A DNA stretch of 64,000 nt from HdN1 sp964473645 (GTDB taxonomy: Bacteria; Pseudomonadota; Gammaproteobacteria; Pseudomonadales; Ketobacteraceae), in the NCBI GenBank assembly GCA_964473645.1, contig CAYYPW010000003.1:215720-279719 (forward strand). Reading direction: 5' to 3'. The notes beneath the pieces are model-generated. The model searched no databases. It worked only from the letters and a program-made list of their open reading frames with translations, and was not told where the DNA came from. The position numbers and the translations under genes were made by a program. Shown here piece after piece: positions 9,998 through 18,757 of the stretch; position 1 is the first letter of the stretch, and each line of letters begins with the position of its first letter.

Positions 9998-10195
9998 ACG
10001 CTTCGTATACAAACTATTGTCACCCATAGGCCCAAATGCGTCCGATCCAGTGAAAAGTGTTGGCCTGTCTCCAAACGGAGAACAGGCCCTACTTTTCATA
10101 CTAGACCATTTTGGCTAGGGCAAAAAAGTGAAAAACCTAATTTGATTAATGTATCAGTTCTCTTGCCTTGAGCAACTTATCTCATGGTGCTTATT

Positions 10196-10273
10196 CAAGG
10201 TGCCTGTTCAAGATGCTTGTTCAAGATGCTTGTTCAAGATGCTTGTTCAAGATGCTTGTTCAAGATGCTTGTT
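10196..10273. repeat. 13-bp tandem repeat, six units
   Basis: The unit is CAAGATGCTTGTT. Units start at 10196 (CAAGGTGCCTGTT, two mismatches), 10209, 10222, 10235, 10248 and 10261; the last five are identical. An even more degenerate copy may precede at 10183. The array ends on the enoyl-CoA hydratase stop codon and fills much of the gap to the coiled-coil gene. The period is not a multiple of three. Confidence 0.95.
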
Positions 10274-11043
10274 CAAGACAGTTTGCTGAAGTCTGGCTTG
10301 CGCTTCTGCATAAAGGCGCTCATGGCTTCGATTGCCGCCGGTTCACGCAACATGCGGGTAAAGCCAGCACCTTCTTCGGCCATGACCTCTTTTAGCGTGC
10401 CCAGGTAGGCGCGTTTGAGCAGGGCTTTCGTCATGCGCACCGATTGCGGCGGGCGTTCAGCCAACTGCCGGGCTTTGGCCAGCGCCTGACCTTGATAGTC
10501 TTCGGCAAACACCTGATTCACAATCCCATAGCTCAAGGCTTGTTCGGCGGTGAACATCTCGCCGAGCATCAATAACTCAGCGGCGCGCTGATAGCCCGCC
10601 ACCATCGGCAACAGCAGGCTCGATCCCGCTTCCGGGCACAGCCCCAGGTTGACGAACGGCATCTGAAACTTGGCCTGCGGCGCTGCATAGACCAGATCGC
10701 AATGCAGCAACATTGTGGTGCCCACGCCAACTGCAGCACCGTTCACGGCAGCGACTAAAGGCTTTTTCTGCGCAGGCAATTGCGCCAAAAACCGCATTAC
10801 CGGGCTTTCATCGTTGGTGGGTGGGTTCTGCAGAAAATCGGCCAGATCATTGCCACTGGTAAAGCAGTCAACGGTGCCCGAGATGAATCCCACCCGCAGG
10901 TTGTCATCGGCATCCAGGCGTTCAAGTGCTTCCCGCAGCGCGGTGTACATCTCGCTGGTTAAAGCATTCTTTTTTTCAGGACGGTTGATGCTGATCTTGA
11001 GGATATGACCGTCAACGCTGGTTTGAATGATGTTGCTGCTCAT
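10273..11043 (-). CDS. Enoyl-CoA hydratase/isomerase family protein
   Basis: A 256-residue crotonase-fold protein acting on acyl-CoA thioesters, cytosolic. The CoA/oxyanion segment KKPLVAAVNGAAVGVGTTM and the second loop NLGLCPEAGSS with a candidate catalytic Glu are present; NRPEKKNALTSEM is the family's N-terminal signature. The ATG at 11043 gives the normal family length, and AAAGAG lies about 8 bases upstream. It diverges from a 3-hydroxyacyl-CoA dehydrogenase gene, so a joint role in beta-oxidation or branched-chain acyl-CoA breakdown is likely. PEAGSS also occurs in enoyl-CoA isomerases, so hydratase versus isomerase is unresolved. Confidence 0.88.
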   Translation of the reverse strand: MSSNIIQTSVDGHILKISINRPEKKNALTSEMYTALREALERLDADDNLRVGFISGTVDCFTSGNDLADFLQNPPTNDESPVMRFLAQLPAQKKPLVAAVNGAAVGVGTTMLLHCDLVYAAPQAKFQMPFVNLGLCPEAGSSLLLPMVAGYQRAAELLMLGEMFTAEQALSYGIVNQVFAEDYQGQALAKARQLAERPPQSVRMTKALLKRAYLGTLKEVMAEEGAGFTRMLREPAAIEAMSAFMQKRKPDFSKLS

Positions 11044-11437
11044 GCCGTTGCTCTTTCTTGTGGACGATATGTGGGTGTAGAAAATCGTGGTGATGAAATT
11101 GTAGAGGTTAAAACCAAAGCGCCCGCAGTCTACCATACCGACGTTTGAACAAAACCTAAGCACCTCAACCTGCGGGAGTGCATAGACTTGATCTTCGCTG
11201 TTGCCGAGGGGTGTCGACAATGGTTGCAGCGTCCTGGCGCAAGACCAAAATCGCCAAAACAAGCCTTGGCGAACCACCTGACAGGGTTTCCGGCGATTTT
11301 GTCTGCCTCCTTGTTAGTTTCGGTCAGTGCACGGGGAGGAGGCGAGTCGCTATACTCCGACCTTCCGGTCAAACCGGCTTTACGCGTTATCTAATCTCTT
11401 TCATAAAGTTGCGAATCAGGAATCCAGAGGGGTTAAC
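11044..11437. other. Divergent intergenic region between acyl-CoA genes
   Basis: This 394-bp region holds no credible gene. It contains an interrupted inverted repeat (11246-11301) and presumably both divergent promoters. I could not assign a convincing -35/-10 pair or a known operator. Confidence 0.6.
11246..11301. repeat. Interrupted 10-bp inverted repeat
   Basis: CAAAATCGCC at 11246-11255 is mirrored by GGCGATTTTG at 11292-11301. A nested stem, CGCCAA (11252-11257) with TTGGCG (11266-11271), lies inside. The position between divergent genes suits a regulatory or structured-RNA role, but no family is recognised. Confidence 0.7.
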
Positions 11438-12208
11438 ATGCAAATTACCGATAAAGTTGCCATCGTCACCGGAGGCGTTTCAGGTCTCGGGCGTGCAACG
11501 ACCGAACTGCTGCTGTCCAAAGGCGCCAAAGTGGTCATTTTCGATCTCAACGAAGCGCAAGGGCAGGGCGTTGCCGCCGAATTAGGCGCCAACTGTGCCT
11601 TCGTCAAAGTCAACGTGGCTGATGAGGATTCGGTCAAAGCCGGTATCGAATTCGCCCTCGGAAAATTCGGGGCGATTCATGTATGTGTTAACTGCGCCGG
11701 TATCGGATCAGCGTCCAAAACCTACAGCAGCAAAGGCCCACACGATCTCGGTGCATTCACCAAGGTAATTCAGGTGAACCTGATCGGCACCTTTAACGTG
11801 CTGCGTCTGGCGGCTGAAGCCATGGCCCGCAATGAGCCCGTTAACGATGATGGTGAGCGTGGAGTGATCATCAATACCGCATCAGCGGCAGCGTTTGACG
11901 GCCAGGTCGGCCAAGTCGCTTACAGTGCATCCAAGGGCGGTATCGTTGGCATGACACTGCCGATTGCGCGTGATCTTTCGACCTATGGCATTCGCATCAA
12001 TACCATCGCCCCCGGCATTTTCAACACCCCGCTGATGAACGCCGCGCCAGACAAAGTAAAAATGCCATTGATCGAAGCCACGCAGTTCCCTAAACGTTTG
12101 GGGCATCCGCCGGAATATGCTCTGCTGGTCGCCTCCATGATCGAAAATGGTTTCTTCAACGGCGAAGTCGTTCGTCTTGATGGCGCCATCCGTATGCAAC
12201 CTCGTTGA
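11438..12208 (+). CDS. 3-hydroxyacyl-CoA dehydrogenase, SDR (HSD10-like)
   Basis: A 256-residue short-chain dehydrogenase. TGGVSGLG is the NAD-binding glycine motif, NCAG the structural motif, and S-x12-Y-x3-K is present as NTASAAAFDGQVGQVAYSASK. The text from VNCAGI through GQVAYSASKGGIVGMTLPIARDL to GEVVRLDGAIRMQP closely follows the HSD17B10 (type II 3-hydroxyacyl-CoA dehydrogenase) family, so NAD-dependent oxidation of 3-hydroxyacyl-CoA is expected. The start at 11438 is supported by GAGGGG upstream. It is divergent from the enoyl-CoA hydratase gene. Confidence 0.93.
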   Translation: MQITDKVAIVTGGVSGLGRATTELLLSKGAKVVIFDLNEAQGQGVAAELGANCAFVKVNVADEDSVKAGIEFALGKFGAIHVCVNCAGIGSASKTYSSKGPHDLGAFTKVIQVNLIGTFNVLRLAAEAMARNEPVNDDGERGVIINTASAAAFDGQVGQVAYSASKGGIVGMTLPIARDLSTYGIRINTIAPGIFNTPLMNAAPDKVKMPLIEATQFPKRLGHPPEYALLVASMIENGFFNGEVVRLDGAIRMQPR

Positions 12209-12406
12209 GTTTCAAATGCCAGCGGGGGAACTCTGGTTCTCCTGCCAGTGTCTGATACGCTTGTCAGCGCAGGCATTTAGACCTACGCTGATAAGCCCCG
12301 CCCCGATGTTTTTTCTGAGTTTCGTCAATGAAAACTGCTGCCGGAAAAACTACATTGAAGGCTTGTGATGTTACCCATCATGCACGCCACCGACAGAGAG
12401 AAACCC

Positions 12407-12685
12407 ATGAGCGATAAACTGGAAAATCTGGATGCCCAACAACTGAAAACCCTGTTATCAAAGCTGGTTGGTATGGGTGTCAGTGAGGTTGATGCTGATC
12501 AAACCCTGGCCACGCTGGTCGATGACAACGACGCCGAAGAACAAGACGTCGAGCTTGAGTTTATTTACAAAGGTCGCCCGACCACTGTATTGGTCAAAGC
12601 CAGTGTGAATCATAACGCCGCGCCTGTGTTCACGGTGGTCAGCGAAGAAACTGAAATTTCCAAGACGTTGTCGGCAGCTCTTTAA
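12407..12685 (+). CDS. Small acidic hypothetical protein
   Basis: A 92-residue acidic soluble protein (MSDKLENLDAQQLKTLLSKL...). AGAGAG precedes the ATG at a suitable distance. The N-terminal half looks helical and the C-terminal half (VELEFIYKGRPTTVLVKASV) looks beta. I recognise no family. It ends 24 bases before a strong terminator and is likely the last gene of a rightward unit. Confidence 0.6.
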   Translation: MSDKLENLDAQQLKTLLSKLVGMGVSEVDADQTLATLVDDNDAEEQDVELEFIYKGRPTTVLVKASVNHNAAPVFTVVSEETEISKTLSAAL

Positions 12686-12708
12686 TTCCACGCCAGACAA
12701 TGATGTCC

Positions 12709-12746
12709 AAAAAGGCAGACCAGGGGACTTCCTGGCCTGCCTTTTT
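12709..12746. terminator. Bidirectional intrinsic terminator
   Basis: The stem AAAAAGGCAGACCAGG / CCTGGCCTGCCTTTTT has one mismatch and a loop of six, with A-tract and T-tract flanks. It sits between the convergent small acidic gene and the subtilase gene and could serve both. Confidence 0.9.
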
Positions 12747-12757
12747 CGTTTTCGTGC

Positions 12758-14833
12758 TTAATAGGCTTTCCATACCAGGCGGATGGCGTCGGCAGCGATA
12801 GTGCTATCGGCCCCCGCATTGCTGAGCGTGAAAACGCTATCGCCAGCATCAAAGGTATATTCGCCCAACGATACCCAGCTTCCACCATTCGCTTTCTGGT
12901 TGAGTGTGAAACGCCTTTCACTGCCCGTCGCATCATTGAAGAAGAAGCCTGCATTGCTGGCAAACGCGGTAGATGTTGGCCAGCGAACCATCACCTCATA
13001 ACGGCCGCTGCGAGGTAGCGTAGGGTTCCAGGAAAACCGGCGTTCGCTGGTGGAGGTATATGCCACCAAATATCCCGTCGCCCAATAGCCTGCACGCAAA
13101 GTTGAAGGCCACCAGGTGCCTTGCGCATCGCTAGCTGCATCGTTATTGTCTGCCACCACCGAGGTCGTTACGACCAGCGTTTCTGCTGGTAATGCAGATC
13201 CCTGCTGATAGGTAAACTCGTAACGCTCAGCAGGTAGGGCCGGAATCTGCCATTCCACGGTAAAAACACCATCCCCTGCCAAATGATCGGCTCCCATGCC
13301 ATCATCAAGTAATGTCAGCGCGACACCTTGTGGCGACGTGGCGATGATCGTCCCCGTGCTGACCTGCGCACAATTGAAACTTTCGATTTCAAGCCGCAGC
13401 GTATCACCAGGCAACAACGTCACGGCCTGACTACGGGGCAGAATGCGTCGTTGTACGATTTGATCCTGACAGCTCAGTGCGCCTTTGCCATTGATATCCG
13501 AAACCCGAACGCTGCGTCCTGACAGGGTTTTATCTTTTAGCGCCGCCAACGGATGGCCACTGGCCATGATCAAGCGACGCAGTTGTGCGGCTGTCAGTGA
13601 AGCTGTCTCAGGCGTGGCTTTCAGCAAAGCAGCCAAGCCGCTCACCAACGCTGCGGCAGGTGAGGTGCCGCTGGCGATACCGTAATTCACAGTCTCTTCA
13701 CTTTCATCCTGTCCGGGCAGTGTGCTGAGCACCTGATGCCCGGGTGCGGCGACATCCACCGAATAGCGTCCATAGGTGCTATTGCTCCAAAGCGAACCTT
13801 GCGGAGTGATCGCTGCCACCGACAACACGTTACTGGCTGCAAAGGCCGCCGGAAAATAGCCGCGCTCGTAAAAGCGGGTATCCATGTCCCAGGTCATATT
13901 GCCGGCAGCACCGACAATTAACACATCCAGTGCATTCAGTTGAGCCACCAGCGGTTCGAACACCGCAGGATCGAGCAAATATTGGCTTTTCACCTTGGCC
14001 CACATAAAGCCAAGATTGATATATGCCGACATACCCCCTGAAGCATTGATTACCGCCAGATTTTCGCCGCGCTGCCGCAGCGCAATGAAGTAATCCACAC
14101 ATTGTTTCATGCGTGTCTGGGTCAATGCCGGCACCACCGTGCCTGGCACTAGTTCCAACACAGGTTCCAGCTGGCCGGCTTTGCAGGTGACGACCTTAAC
14201 ATTGGCGTTACCGGCGACGCCTCGAATGCCGAGTCCGCTATCCCCGGTATCGCCAACCATCAAGCCAGCCATATGGGTGCCGTGAGCCAACTCGGAATCC
14301 ATCGGGTCGCCGGCAGCGGGGTTTAAGCTGCCGTCACTCAGGGTGGCCGTTGTCAGCGTGTTGATACCGTGGCAGTCATTCAGATAACCATTGCCATCGC
14401 CATCGATGCTGTCTTCGCAACCGTCATCGATGCCGTTGTCATTGCTGTCATTACCGGTAATTTCGCCGGCATTTTGCCAGATATGGCGAATCAGATCAGG
14501 ATGTTTGTAGTCGATACCGGTATCAATCAAACCGATGACAACAGGATTACTTGCCGACGGTGCGAACATCTGAACGGTGGTCAATACAGAACCGCCTGAC
14601 CAGAGGTGATCGCCGTTGATATCAATGTCGGCAACAGGCAGTGCGGTGTCACGTTCGCAGCTGCCACTCCAGGGAACCGTTACACACACACCTTGGGAGG
14701 TGTCACTGTTTTCCAGCGCCCATTGGAATTGCCAGAGAGGTTGAGTCGGCACGCTATCTGCCATGCCAGGTGCCGTCATCATGACGGCTGGAACGAGGGC
14801 TATCCGTGCAAGCGTCGAAGCCAAAAGGCGCAT
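12758..14833 (-). CDS. Secreted S8 (subtilisin-like) serine protease with golvesin-like C-terminal domain
   Basis: A 691-residue exported protease. Residues 1-25 are a signal peptide ending GMA. The catalytic triad is visible: Asp in GLIDTGIDYKHPDL (about 104), His in LAHGTHMAGLMVG (about 185), Ser in GIASGTSPAAALVSGLA (about 387). An Asp/Asn-rich loop (NDSNDNGIDDGCEDSIDGDG) between Asp and His looks like calcium binding. After the catalytic domain comes a beta-sandwich region (about 450-560), then a domain with GTWWPSTLRAGYWATGYL and GRYEVMVRWP that matches the golvesin C-terminal-like type. No separate propeptide inhibitor domain is obvious. Confidence 0.9.
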   Translation of the reverse strand: MRLLASTLARIALVPAVMMTAPGMADSVPTQPLWQFQWALENSDTSQGVCVTVPWSGSCERDTALPVADIDINGDHLWSGGSVLTTVQMFAPSASNPVVIGLIDTGIDYKHPDLIRHIWQNAGEITGNDSNDNGIDDGCEDSIDGDGNGYLNDCHGINTLTTATLSDGSLNPAAGDPMDSELAHGTHMAGLMVGDTGDSGLGIRGVAGNANVKVVTCKAGQLEPVLELVPGTVVPALTQTRMKQCVDYFIALRQRGENLAVINASGGMSAYINLGFMWAKVKSQYLLDPAVFEPLVAQLNALDVLIVGAAGNMTWDMDTRFYERGYFPAAFAASNVLSVAAITPQGSLWSNSTYGRYSVDVAAPGHQVLSTLPGQDESEETVNYGIASGTSPAAALVSGLAALLKATPETASLTAAQLRRLIMASGHPLAALKDKTLSGRSVRVSDINGKGALSCQDQIVQRRILPRSQAVTLLPGDTLRLEIESFNCAQVSTGTIIATSPQGVALTLLDDGMGADHLAGDGVFTVEWQIPALPAERYEFTYQQGSALPAETLVVTTSVVADNNDAASDAQGTWWPSTLRAGYWATGYLVAYTSTSERRFSWNPTLPRSGRYEVMVRWPTSTAFASNAGFFFNDATGSERRFTLNQKANGGSWVSLGEYTFDAGDSVFTLSNAGADSTIAADAIRLVWKAY

Positions 14834-14992
14834 GCTTGTATCCCCTAACTACCAATACAGGTGATGTTGTTCAGCCCAAAAGTGTTAACTGGTTAAAATT
14901 CAGTCAACACTCATTGGAAGATAGAACAAAAAATGAACTGCAAGGGTGTTAAGGGGTGGCTCCTGTATGATTAATGTAAAAGTGTGATCAAG

Positions 14993-16321
14993 TTAACGAA
15001 TCTTGGGCTGGGGCGGTTTGTTGAACGTCGGCATGGGAGCGCGCTCCTGTACCTCTTGTTCAGGGTCAACAATCGGCTCCAGTGACAGCTCCAGTTTGGG
15101 CGCCGCCGGGGGTGTCTGCCGTGCCACAGGCGCAGCGGCGGCAACGGGCGACGCCGCCGCAGCGGGTTTGGGGGCGGCCGGCACGACCGGCGTTGCTCCC
15201 AACATATCGTCGTCGTCATTGGTGGCGGCCTGCTTCTCCATCATGGTTTTGGCGGCTGCCGGGCTTTCTTCCAAGGTGATGCGCAGACGCAGGTTGTTCT
15301 TCGAATCAGCGTTTTTCATCGCCTCTTCAAAGCTGATTTTGCCGGCCTTGTAGAGGTGATAGAGCGCGGTATCGAAGGTTTGCATCCCTTGTGTTTCCGA
15401 TTTGAGCATCACCTCTTTGATCTCATCGACCTTGCCTTGTTTGATCAAATCGCACACCCGCGGTGTACCCAGTAAGATTTCAATTGCAGCGCAGCGCTTG
15501 CCATCCATGGTGGGAATCAAACGTTGCGAGATAATCCCCCGCATGTTCAGCGACATGTCGAGAAACAGTTGCTTGTGCCGTTCTTCCGGGAAGAAGTTAA
15601 CGATGCGATCCAACGCCTGATTGGCATTGTTGGCATGCAGCGTCGAAATACAGAGGTGACCGGTTTCGGCAAAGGCCAGCGCGTGTTCCATCGTTTCTGC
15701 GCTGCGAATTTCACCGATCAGAATGACATCGGGTGCCTGACGCAGGGTGTTTTTCAGTGCTTCTTCATAAGAGAGCGTGTCCACTCCCACTTCGCGCTGG
15801 TTTACGATCGATTGTTTGTGACGATGCACAAATTCCACCGGATCTTCGATGGTGATGATATGGCCCGCGCTGTTGGTATTACGATAATCGATCAAGGACG
15901 CCAACGAGGTTGATTTGCCCGAGCCTGTCCCGCCGACAAACAGCACCAACCCCCGTTTTTGCATCACCAGCTTGGGCAGAATTTCCGGCAACCCCAGATC
16001 ACGCCACGCCGGGATCTCGGTTTTGATGGCACGAATGACCATCGACACCTGATTGCGCTGTTTGAAAATATTCACCCGAAAACGCCCGATCCCCGGTTCT
16101 GAAATCGCCAGATTCATTTCCAGCTTTTCATCAAACTCCTGAATTTGTTCAGGCGTCATAATTGAGTGCGCAATTTCTTTAACGCGATTGGGTGGCATCG
16201 AATCCTGTTCGATAGGCGTGAGCTTTCCATAGTATTTGGCGCTGGGCGGCGCACCCGTAGACAGATACAAATCCGAACCGTCGTTACGTGCAAATATCTT
16301 AAGATAATCAATAAATTCCAT
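14993..16321 (-). CDS. pilU: Type IV pilus retraction ATPase PilU (extended C-terminus)
   Basis: A 442-residue hexameric AAA-type secretion ATPase that powers pilus retraction together with PilT. The N-terminal PilU-like segment (MEFIDYLKIFARNDGSDLYL), Walker A GGTGSGKST (about 133), the Asp box, Walker B region DVILIGEIR and the His box HLCISTLHANNA are all present. PilU proteins are usually near 380 residues. Here about 65 extra residues follow LRLRITLEE, rich in Pro and Ala. The ATG at 16321 gives the family N-terminus. No pilT is adjacent, which is unusual because pilT-pilU pairs are common. Confidence 0.92.
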   Translation of the reverse strand: MEFIDYLKIFARNDGSDLYLSTGAPPSAKYYGKLTPIEQDSMPPNRVKEIAHSIMTPEQIQEFDEKLEMNLAISEPGIGRFRVNIFKQRNQVSMVIRAIKTEIPAWRDLGLPEILPKLVMQKRGLVLFVGGTGSGKSTSLASLIDYRNTNSAGHIITIEDPVEFVHRHKQSIVNQREVGVDTLSYEEALKNTLRQAPDVILIGEIRSAETMEHALAFAETGHLCISTLHANNANQALDRIVNFFPEERHKQLFLDMSLNMRGIISQRLIPTMDGKRCAAIEILLGTPRVCDLIKQGKVDEIKEVMLKSETQGMQTFDTALYHLYKAGKISFEEAMKNADSKNNLRLRITLEESPAAAKTMMEKQAATNDDDDMLGATPVVPAAPKPAAAASPVAAAAPVARQTPPAAPKLELSLEPIVDPEQEVQERAPMPTFNKPPQPKIR

Positions 16322-16544
16322 AGCAGATACCCTGCGACATCTTCTCAAGCGTACCTTTGAGTATAGACAGCCAACGTTATCCGCACGGGGAATGCACACT
16401 TCAATTTAAGAAACCAGAACGCATTGGCATTGGTAAAAATACCCGCGTCACTAACGCGTTGTTTCTGTAGAATACGCAGCGCTCGCACATCCAGCTTAGC
16501 GAGGCAAACCGTTCAAAGACTCATACACACTAAAGAGGCTAGCA

Positions 16545-16733
16545 ATGAAAAACAGCAAAAAGGGAGGCGGGCGCAATTTACATGCCATCGCACCCATCAT
16601 GCGTAAAGGGGGCGTTCACCAGAAAAGCGAAAGCGCGCAGCGCGCAGCGATGCGTCGTGATCTCAAAAAGCAAACCCGTCAACTCATCGGCAGAGGCCCC
16701 TCTGCCGATGCAGATCAGCGCCGAGCTGCATAA
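16545..16733 (+). CDS. Small basic protein with hairpin in its coding sequence
   Basis: A 62-residue, strongly basic protein (MKNSKKGGGRNLHAIAPIMR, then KGGVHQKSESAQRAAMRRDL). AAAGAGG precedes the ATG. It has no hydrophobic segment, so it is cytosolic and probably RNA- or ribosome-binding by charge. A perfect 12-bp inverted repeat spans codons 47-55. If transcripts ended or were cut there, the product would be a 46-50 residue basic core. That arrangement is known for the ribosome-rescue factor gene arfA, but the residues do not match ArfA beyond a short MRKG. I do not recognise the family. Confidence 0.65.
   Translation: MKNSKKGGGRNLHAIAPIMRKGGVHQKSESAQRAAMRRDLKKQTRQLIGRGPSADADQRRAA
16685..16710. 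repeat. Perfect 12-bp inverted repeat inside a small CDS
   Basis: CATCGGCAGAGG and its exact complement CCTCTGCCGATG are separated by CC, giving a very stable GC-rich RNA hairpin about 23 bases before the stop codon. No T-tract follows, so it is not a classic terminator; a double-strand RNase target is possible. Confidence 0.9.
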
Positions 16734-16920
16734 ACATCGGTTATCCTGTTCTTTTTCCACCGTCCGTTTCCCCCGCCTGTTCCTTCGCTTCGGCCTGCTG
16801 TAACATTCGACCCCGTATTGCCCCTGTATGCACCTGTAGCCTTGTTCTGTTGTGTTGTCTTTTGCCACAGACCCGCTTTACTTAACGTATTGGATAACCC
16901 CGATCCGCGAGGATGTAGTC

Positions 16921-17715
16921 ATGACTGAAAAAACGCTGCCCGACTTGATCGCCGATGATCTGATCGCGAGGATCTTTGTAGGCGAATTGGCACCCGGCAG
17001 TCGTTTGCCCCCGGAACGTCACTACTGCGAAACCCTTGGCGTTGATCGCACCTCGTTGCGCATGGCCTTGCGCACGCTCAATCGCATGAACCTGGTGCAG
17101 TCTGTCCGAGGCTCGGGCATTACCGTCATGGATTACCGCCGCCATGCCGGGCTGGATTTTCTGGCCGCGATTTTCGACATTCCCCAACTTGAATTGGGTT
17201 CACGTATTAAGCTCGAAGGCTTGCAAGCTTTCAACGCCCTGATTCCCGGATTGTTATTCGAAACCCTTAAAGGGCCGCTGGACGCTGGTTTGGTCATGCT
17301 GGTGCGCGATCACCTGATCGAACAGGTCCGCCTGATCGAAGAGGGGCCCTTGACCAACGAGCGGCTCGACAAGTTGTCCTCGATAGAGCTGGCGTTGCAA
17401 GATCTGCTGCTCTATCGCGGTTCCATAATCAGCGAGCTCATGGCCAACTCCACTTTGTCATTGCGGGCGCGCATCATGCGTGAGTTGTTCGAGGTGATCG
17501 ATATTCGTGCCCACGTCATGTTTCAGCAGCAATTGCTGTTGGACATTGGATCAGGACGGTTGCCCTTGGATCAGGTGGTAGGGTTCTTTCACCGCTACAG
17601 CATCGAGTGGACCACGCCACTGATTCAAAAATACGAGCGAGAAGATACACCTTCATTCCTGGTGGAATCCCCTCTCAAAGGCTTTCAGCATATGGCGAAG
17701 ACCGCCACGCTTTAG
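16921..17715 (+). CDS. GntR-family transcriptional regulator, FadR-like
   Basis: A 264-residue regulator. The N-terminal winged helix (about 5-75) includes GELAPGSRLPPERHYCETLGVDRTSLRMALRTLNRMNLV, the GntR signature. The wing is followed by DYRRHAGLDFLAAIF, similar in position to the linker of FadR. The remaining 170 residues are all-helical, as in FadR_C/FCD effector domains. A fatty acyl-CoA or other acid ligand is plausible, given the acyl-CoA genes 5 kb upstream and the phasin-like gene just downstream, but the targets are inference. The ATG at 16921 was chosen because it gives the usual short arm before the helix-turn-helix. Confidence 0.85.
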   Translation: MTEKTLPDLIADDLIARIFVGELAPGSRLPPERHYCETLGVDRTSLRMALRTLNRMNLVQSVRGSGITVMDYRRHAGLDFLAAIFDIPQLELGSRIKLEGLQAFNALIPGLLFETLKGPLDAGLVMLVRDHLIEQVRLIEEGPLTNERLDKLSSIELALQDLLLYRGSIISELMANSTLSLRARIMRELFEVIDIRAHVMFQQQLLLDIGSGRLPLDQVVGFFHRYSIEWTTPLIQKYEREDTPSFLVESPLKGFQHMAKTATL

Positions 17716-17727
17716 GTTTTCTATTCT

Positions 17728-17759
17728 AGCCCCCTAAGTTACTATTCTGCGGGGCTTTT
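17728..17759 (+). terminator. Probable intrinsic terminator after the GntR gene
   Basis: AGCCCC and GGGGCT, separated by 17-18 bases, are followed by TTTT. The stem is short and the loop long, so strength is uncertain. Confidence 0.5.
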
Positions 17760-17915
17760 CACGTCGTCTACCAGGTCTGCACGCTATTCAGGCGTTTATG
17801 CGGTGCGACGAAAACCTCCCTCCGGTTGTCGAGGTCTCTTATTACCACGGCATCCCCATCCTTATTCAAAGCATATGACCTGTTTGCCCCATGGCACAGG
17901 AATCGGGAGAACGTA

Positions 17916-18569
17916 ATGGGAAAACTGAAAGACCTGGTCAAGGAAGAAACCTCCCTGACCAATCGCATTAAATACAACACACGCCGTTTGCGTTTGGCCG
18001 GTCTGGGGTTGATCAGCAAAGTTGAAAGCGAGCGCGATCGACTCTACAAAGAGCTGATGAAAGCCGGTGAAGGTGCTGGCGACGAAAGCACTCTGATTGG
18101 CGTGCTCAACACGTTGGGCGCCGGCGCAGCCAAAATGGTACGCGAAGAAACCCAACGCATTTTTGAAGAACTGGTCGAACTGGGCGAAAAAGCCGCCACG
18201 GTTCCGTCGGTCGAAGAAGTCATCAGCAAAGCCAAGGCAGCCGCCAAAGCCGCAGAGTCTGTTGCCACGGGCAAATCCGGTAAACCCAAGTTGGTGTCTG
18301 CCGCCACAGAATCCGCTTCGGATCTATTGCAGCGTGCAATGGCTACCCTGGCCAAAATCGACGACAGCCTCGAAGAACGTATTCACCTCGAAGCGCTTGT
18401 ATTGCAAGCCAGCGAAGGCGATGTCAAAGGCCGTCGCCCTGCCGCCACAAAGGCCGCCGATCGTGCCCTGTTCGACGCCAGAAAAGAACTGAAATCCTTA
18501 AGCGCCGATGCCGCATTGGAACAGTTTTTTGCGCAAGCCAAAAAGCTCAAGAAAGGCCAACCTGCCTGA
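17916..18569 (+). CDS. Phasin-like (PhaF/PhaI family) protein
   Basis: A 217-residue all-helical protein with no membrane segment. The stretch RRLRLAGLGLISKVESERDR followed by LYKELMKAGEG resembles the start of the polyhydroxyalkanoate-granule proteins PhaI/PhaF (RKIWLAGLG...FKELVKAGEG). The rest is Ala/Lys/Glu-rich coiled coil, as expected for granule-surface proteins. GGGAGAA is correctly placed before the ATG at 17916. No PHA synthase gene is in the window. Alternatives are a general coiled-coil or stress protein. Confidence 0.6.
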   Translation: MGKLKDLVKEETSLTNRIKYNTRRLRLAGLGLISKVESERDRLYKELMKAGEGAGDESTLIGVLNTLGAGAAKMVREETQRIFEELVELGEKAATVPSVEEVISKAKAAAKAAESVATGKSGKPKLVSAATESASDLLQRAMATLAKIDDSLEERIHLEALVLQASEGDVKGRRPAATKAADRALFDARKELKSLSADAALEQFFAQAKKLKKGQPA

Positions 18570-18722
18570 TGAGCCTGGGCAGGTGAGGGCATGTTTGCCG
18601 CACCTGCCAAGTTTCACCCCTGATCTCTTTTATCTCCGTTTGCATCCCCTGTTGATCTCTCGTTTTATCCCAGCCCAATATTCATCGCGCTTGATACTTG
18701 CAAGCGAACTCCTGTATGGCTA

Positions 18723-18738
18723 CTGTACAGAAATACAT
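18723..18738 (+). promoter_or_regulatory. Candidate LexA (SOS) box
   Basis: CTGTACAGAAATACAT fits CTGT-N8-ACAG with one mismatch in the core, within TACTGTACAGAAATACATAT. A possible -35 (TTGATA, about 18688) and a -10-like TGTATG lie just upstream. The box is about 200 bases before recX and on its strand. Confidence 0.45.
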
Positions 18739-18757
18739 ATAGCAGCAAAACTCACAT

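Noticed and set aside
10183..10273. Possible CRISPR array
   Set aside because: The 13-bp units are directly adjacent with no spacers, and no cas genes are present.
11130..11180. FadR/PsrA-type operator near the divergent acyl-CoA genes
   Set aside because: GTTTGAACAAAAC is only a partial palindrome and in the wrong half-site orientation for the known consensus.
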